Source: Epiperipatus broadwayi (lineage: Eukaryota; Onychophora; Udeonychophora; Euonychophora; Peripatidae). From it: DNA of 64,000 bases. Below the pieces are notes generated by a model, which saw nothing but the letters and a program-made list of their open reading frames with translations, was not told the DNA's origin and made no database searches. Shown here piece by piece: positions 60,144 through 64,000 of this stretch. The stretch is taken from positions 926,517 through 990,516 of the forward strand of contig JAQFVV010012575.1 of the NCBI GenBank assembly GCA_028023455.1, given 5' to 3'. The translations under genes were made by a program, and so were the position numbers. Every line of letters begins with the position of its first letter. Position 1 is the first letter of the stretch.

Positions 60144-61031
60144 ATGATTTTATTTCCACTGGGTTTATTGTTCTCCCATCTTGGAGAACAGCGATGGCAT
60201 ATGTGGTTTATGTGTCGCTTCTATACCACATTATCCTCTGTTCTCACCGCTGCTATAAATTTGGATGTTAAGTTGACAATTTCTCCCTTTATCCCTGTTA
60301 TGTGTAGACTATCTCTGATCCATACTTTTTCTCCCACTATGAATGTTTTATGTTCTGTTTCAGCCCGCATGTACATGTTTTTTGGCAGTAACAGTGTCAG
60401 TTCTATCCTTAACCTCCATTTCAACAATAGTATAGCTGGGGACTTTCCACTCATTGCTGTTGGTGTGGAGTGTTGATGCAATAATATGCGGTGCAGTGTT
60501 TCAGCATATTTGTTGACGTTTCTTTTTTCAGTGAACATTTAAGTTGGTTTACTGCATTTTCAGCCAATCCATTGCTCTCAGGATGGTATGGGGATGAGTA
60601 CATATGTTTAATGCCCCTGGTCTTTAAGTATTTTTCAAACTTTGCTGAAGTAAATCCAAAACCATTATCTGTAATGAGAGTCTCTGAATAGCCCTGTGTT
60701 GCGAATATTTCATTTAGATGATGAATAACTTCTTCTGACCCAGTGTTTTTCAATTTGGTATTCTACCCCGGTGTGAATAGGCATCTACTAGTATCAAGAA
60801 AGTATATCCCATAAATGGACCTGTGTGGTCTATGTGGACACATTCCCATGCATTTTTAGCTGGTGGCCATGAACTATATTTTATTGTTGATCGGGCATTT
60901 GATTGACATGTTGTGCATGTTTTTGTGAAGGACTCAATGTCCTCATTTATCTTAAGCCACCAAACATAGCTTCTGGCAAGTGCTTTTGCCTAAATAACTC
61001 CTGGGTGTCCATTGTTCAGCATTTTGAGCAC
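60144..61031 (-). pseudogene. Gypsy integrase (broken)
   Basis: The zinc-binding region near 60980-60900 keeps GHPGVI, SYVWWLKINEDIE and C-TTCQS, but the first His is replaced by Asn (LNNGHPG). The catalytic core shows VHIDHTGPFMGYTF (first Asp), ITDNGFGFTS (second Asp, about 60665) and ESNGLAENAV (catalytic Glu, about 60560). The C-terminal part (60221-60538) has a GEKVWIRD motif. Frame changes fall between core and C-terminus (about 60460) and near 60760. Function: would insert the element DNA into the genome; this copy cannot. Confidence 0.9.
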
Positions 61032-61493
61032 CTAGTTCCAGTCCTGTGGGGGTATTATGACTCTATATCCATTTAGTATGCACCTTTTGCAGACTGATAA
61101 GCTTGAACGAGCATTCCAGAAAGCCAGTGGCAAGTTCTTTGGTCGTTTGTTTGGCCAACCTTTACTAATCCATTTTATAAGCAATTGATATACTGGATCA
61201 TTATCTGTCCACTCTGCTACTTTTTTACTATTTATCCATGAATTCCAGTTGTCTATGTAGTTGATTTCCACATTTACTTTTTTTATTTCAGTTGTCTCTG
61301 GCATCCATGAGAGCACATCTGCATGTTGTATTAAACTGCCCCTTTTATAGTTTAGATTGTAGTCATAAGCTGAAAGTAGTGTTATCCAGTGCAGCATGCA
61401 TGGGCTGAGATGATCTGGGATTGGTTTTATCTTTGCCAATATTCCCAATAATGGTTTGTGGTCAGTTATAACTGTAAATTGTGGGCCATACAC
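61032..61493 (-). pseudogene. Gypsy RNase H, C-terminal part, to integrase linker
   Basis: A 153-codon open stretch beginning YGPQFTVITDHKPLLGIL, the conserved end of the RNase H domain (F.V.TDHK.L), then LSAYDYNLNYKRG and HADVLSWMPE (consensus HADALSRLP). The N-terminal half of RNase H, at about 61494-61690, is in other frames and ends FHQYV. Confidence 0.85.
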
Positions 61494-61684
61494 ATATTGA
61501 TGAAATTTTTAATTCCAAAAACTATGGCCAGGGCTTCCTTGTTGAGTTGACTGTAGTTTCTTTCTGCATTGTTTAAGGTTCGTGATGTATATACTATTGG
61601 TCTCTCTCCATTGTGTGTGAGATGAGTCAACACTGCTCCAATTCCATATTCTGATGCATCTGTGGTACTATCTCCAATTTACTG

Positions 61685-62550
61685 TCATAATGAATTAGCA
61701 ACTTTTCTTATGTTAATAGTGATTTTGTTTTTAGAAATGTCCCCCTCTTGATCTGTTGACCATTCCCAGTTTTGATTTTTGTTCAAGAGTTTATATAGAG
61801 GTTGAGCCACATGTGCTTTCCCTTTAAGGAAGGGTTCAAAGTAGTTAATCAGTCCTAGAAATGCTTGAAGTTGTTTTGCATTTTTTGGTCTGGGTGCATT
61901 CATTACTGCTCTAATTTTATCCGGTGCAGGGGCTTTCCCATCTTGTGACACTATGTGTCCCAAAAACTTGTTTTGGTGTTCCATATGCATTTGTCAGCAT
62001 TTAGTGTGGCTTCAAAATCCTCAAGCCTCCTGCACACTTTTATAATTCTCTCTCTGAGTGTTTCTTCGGTGTTAGCTGTAATGATATTGTTAGCTGTAAT
62101 GAGAATATCATCAAAATATGGAATTACCCCCACTATACCATTGAGCAACCTATCAATTTTTGCTTGAAAAATGTTTGGTGCTATGCTGAATCCAAATGGA
62201 AAACATTTATATCTGAATAATCCTAAGTGAGTTGTAATTGTTAGAATTTCTGAAGTTTCCTTACATACTGGTATCTGGTGAAAAGCCACCTGGAGATCGA
62301 GTTTAGCGAAATGTGATGATTTTTGCAATAATGCTAAAATTTCTTGTGCATTTGGAACAGGGTGTGCACTTTTACAAAGATTTTTATTAACAGTTATTCT
62401 ATAGTCTCCACATATTCGTATTTTCCCATCTGGTTTATTAACTATAACAATTGGTGTGGTCCACTCAGAGTCTTCTGTTGAAATTATTATTCCTTTTTGC
62501 ATGAGTTCATTTAATGCTTCTTCTATTTTAGTTCTTTGTGCAAATGACAC
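61685..62550 (-). pseudogene. Gypsy reverse transcriptase (frameshifted)
   Basis: The 61951-62550 stretch carries the RT core: WTTPIVIVNKPDGKIRICGDYR, AKLDLQVAFHQIPV (first catalytic Asp), LFRYKCFPFGFSIAP and YFDDIL (catalytic Asp pair). After one frame change, 61685-61990 continues with FLGHIVSQDG, QLQAFLGLINYF and LYKLL, the RT connection domain. The catalytic residues themselves are intact; the frame breaks make the copy defective. It makes DNA from the element RNA. Confidence 0.95.
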
Positions 62551-63029
62551 TTTAATTCACTTAGTTTTGGCTTAAATAGGTTTGGGAATTTATTTTGCAT
62601 TTCATTTTCAATATTGATTTTTTTTATTACATTTATGGTAATCCCGAGTGGTCTAAACCAATTCTGGCCTATTAATGGATTTACTTGTTTATAGACTATG
62701 AATAGGGGTAATTTTCTGTTTTTGAGTTTAATTTTACTTTTACTCTTACCATTTCCAACTATTCCCACCGTATTGCCGTTTACGTCTTTGGCGCTTACAT
62801 TGGTTTTTTCCATTTTATGTGCAATGTTTCTTTACACAGTGAGAACTTTCCAATCACCAAGGGACATTAGTGTAACTCCAGAGCCACTGTCAATCTCCAT
62901 TTTAACGTATTTCCCTTCGATGAATATTGGCAGTTTGAATTCTGCTTCATTACATTTTAAATTTTTAATGCATGTATTAAATTTTCTTTTGTCTGTATTT
63001 CCTGGTTTTGGTTTATGACAGACTTTCAC
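62523..63029 (-). pseudogene. Gypsy aspartic protease (frameshifted)
   Basis: A stretch in 62832-63029 follows the second zinc knuckle and contains MEIDSGSGVTLMS, where Asp-Ser-Gly is the catalytic triad of retroelement aspartic proteases (usually DTG). After a frame break, 62523-62813 carries LPLFIV and LIGQNWF (consensus LLGRDWL), the end of the protease, then the linker to RT. Confidence 0.85.
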
Positions 63030-63790
63030 TAGATGACCTTTTGATCCACAATTTGTGCAGTACTCTTGATTTTTCCTACACTTCCGAGCGATATGTCCCG
63101 GTTTTCCACAGCAGTAACAGTTTGTTTTTTATCATTTACTCTTTGCTGTTTTGACATTTCATTTACCTGTTCAATGGTTTTATGTATTGTTTGGTAATAG
63201 TTTACCAATGGCATGGTATCCAGATATTCTTTAAACTGGTTCATCAAAAACTCATGTGCAATTACTCTTTTAATGGCATCTTTGTAATTTAACTCTGAAT
63301 TGGCTAGTAGTTGTTCACAGAATTTAGTGTCGTATATGCCCCATAATAACTGTTCGAACAGAGTCTCTTCTAGAAATTGTCCATAGACACAATTTTTGCT
63401 AGCTCCCTTAGTGCTATGTCAAATTTTTTGAAGGTTTCAGCCTTCATTTGCCATCGATTTCTAAAATACAGTCTCACAACATGTTTCGACAGGAGAGGGC
63501 AGAAGTGTGCTGTTAATTTTTGAACTATTTCATCATATTGAAAAGTTTCAGGCTCTGCCAGTTCATGTAGATGGTTTGCAATCTCAAGCACTTTTATTCC
63601 GGAAAATCTTAGTAATGTGGCCACCTTTAGGTGGTTTTCCTTGATATTGTTAACAAAATTTTTTTTCCATGTGTTTAACATATAGTGACCAGTTGGTAGG
63701 GTTCTCAACATCAAATTCTTTTGTTAACATTTGGAACATGGTGGCTATTTGTTGTTTACATTTAATGTTTTTTTTGCAGGTTCTGTATTT
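63029..63790 (-). pseudogene. Gypsy Gag with two CCHC zinc knuckles (frameshifted)
   Basis: The N-terminal part reads through ENPTNWSLYVKHMEKKF and KVATLLRFSG, then FCPLLSK, Y-FRNRWQ and LRELAKIV, the typical order of Gypsy Gag capsid. Near 63000-63120 two zinc knuckles follow, CYCCGKPGHIARKC and CTNCGSKGHLVKVC, both C-x2-C-x4-H-x4-C. The knuckles are in a different frame from the preceding segment (63029-63247), so at least one indel separates capsid and nucleocapsid. Confidence 0.9.
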
Positions 63791-63854
63791 GACTGTGCCA
63801 ATTTGGTTTGTTCAACTGCCAAGTTTAAACAGTATTTATTCGTCAACCTTAAAA

Positions 63855-64000
63855 TGTCCAACTGGCTCTGAAACAAATTAATGTTCGCTCTACTTCACAA
63901 TTAATATATAGTATTAGCAGATAGTTCTTGGCGTAAACTTTCAATTTAATAATTCCGTATACATATATTTATAACATGCGAGCACATAAGTACGTTAGCA
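63855..64000 (-). repeat. Gypsy 5' LTR, cut by window end
   Basis: Starts TGTCCAACTGGCTCTG on the plus strand, as at 59536, and continues to the last base of the window; about half of the LTR lies outside. The primer-binding site should lie just left of 63855, but no clear TGG-type site is visible. Confidence 0.85.

Larger units (their letters stand above)
59536..64000 (-). mobile_element. Ty3/Gypsy LTR retrotransposon, right end cut by window
   Basis: Two LTRs in direct orientation (59536-59847 complete; 63855 to the window end, partial) flank about 4.0 kb with Gag, protease, RT, RNase H and integrase in that order on the minus strand. This is the Ty3/Gypsy order: integrase after RNase H. 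Frameshifts separate all domains, so the copy is dead. Only a few differences separate the shared ~146 bases of the two LTRs, suggesting a fairly recent insertion. Confidence 0.95.

Noticed and set aside
60144-60691. Plus-strand open stretches across the Gypsy integrase
   Set aside because: Antisense shadows of the minus-strand integrase, which has clear catalytic motifs.
1-64000. Naming a species or phylum
   Set aside because: AT content and repeat types fit many invertebrates; no diagnostic gene is present.

Overview
This window is very AT-rich, gene-poor eukaryotic DNA. It is almost certainly metazoan nuclear DNA, because it carries a decayed copy of the animal Golgi protein gene GLG1, hAT, Merlin and pogo-like DNA transposons, LINE and Ty3/Gypsy retroelements, tRNA-derived SINEs and many (TA)n microsatellites. 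I cannot name the species from sequence alone. No intact cellular gene is visible. There are no rRNA genes, true tRNA genes, CRISPR arrays or prokaryotic operons.

Left third (1-22.6 kb). The main structure is a family of long, mostly non-coding repeat units, each bounded by (TA)n microsatellites and all in the same orientation: copy 1 (311-4911), copy 3 (14031-17423) and copy 2 (17485-22632). They share ordered landmarks: a GTAGGTCA-like start, a TGGCCATA block, a CCAAT box 23-31 bases before a TATA-like box, a small ORF, a pyrimidine-rich AG that looks like a 3' splice site, and an AATAAAC polyadenylation-like site. A probable fourth, diverged copy lies on the minus strand at about 43.4-48.3 kb. 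An old LTR retroelement with giant ~2.5 kb LTRs (6528-14009) is inserted in the (TA)n tract in front of copy 3. Its short interior keeps a lysine-tRNA-type primer-binding site and a broken coiled-coil Gag-like region, with no recognisable pol.

Middle (22.6-43.4 kb). This holds a hairpin MITE, three tRNA-derived SINEs, a decayed reverse-transcriptase fragment, the GLG1 retrocopy, a frameshifted gene for a secreted cysteine-rich protein (33.3-33.9 kb), a perfectly delimited hAT element nested inside another hAT element, a 1.84 kb inverted-repeat element whose internal module recurs in a nearby palindrome, a 327-base tandem duplication, and a 1.1 kb polypurine tract.

Right third (43.4-64 kb). 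After the possible fourth copy come a pogo-like TIR element, a Merlin (ISXO2-like) transposase remnant, two fold-back elements, a non-autonomous hAT element with an 8-base target duplication, a decayed LINE RT fragment, and a minus-strand Ty3/Gypsy element (59536 to beyond the window end). The Gypsy element has a recognisable gag, protease, RT, RNase H and integrase, all broken by frameshifts.

The best candidate for something undescribed is the (TA)n-bounded, promoter- and polyA-bearing repeat family of the left third. All domain names come from reading conserved motifs by eye; no database search was possible.
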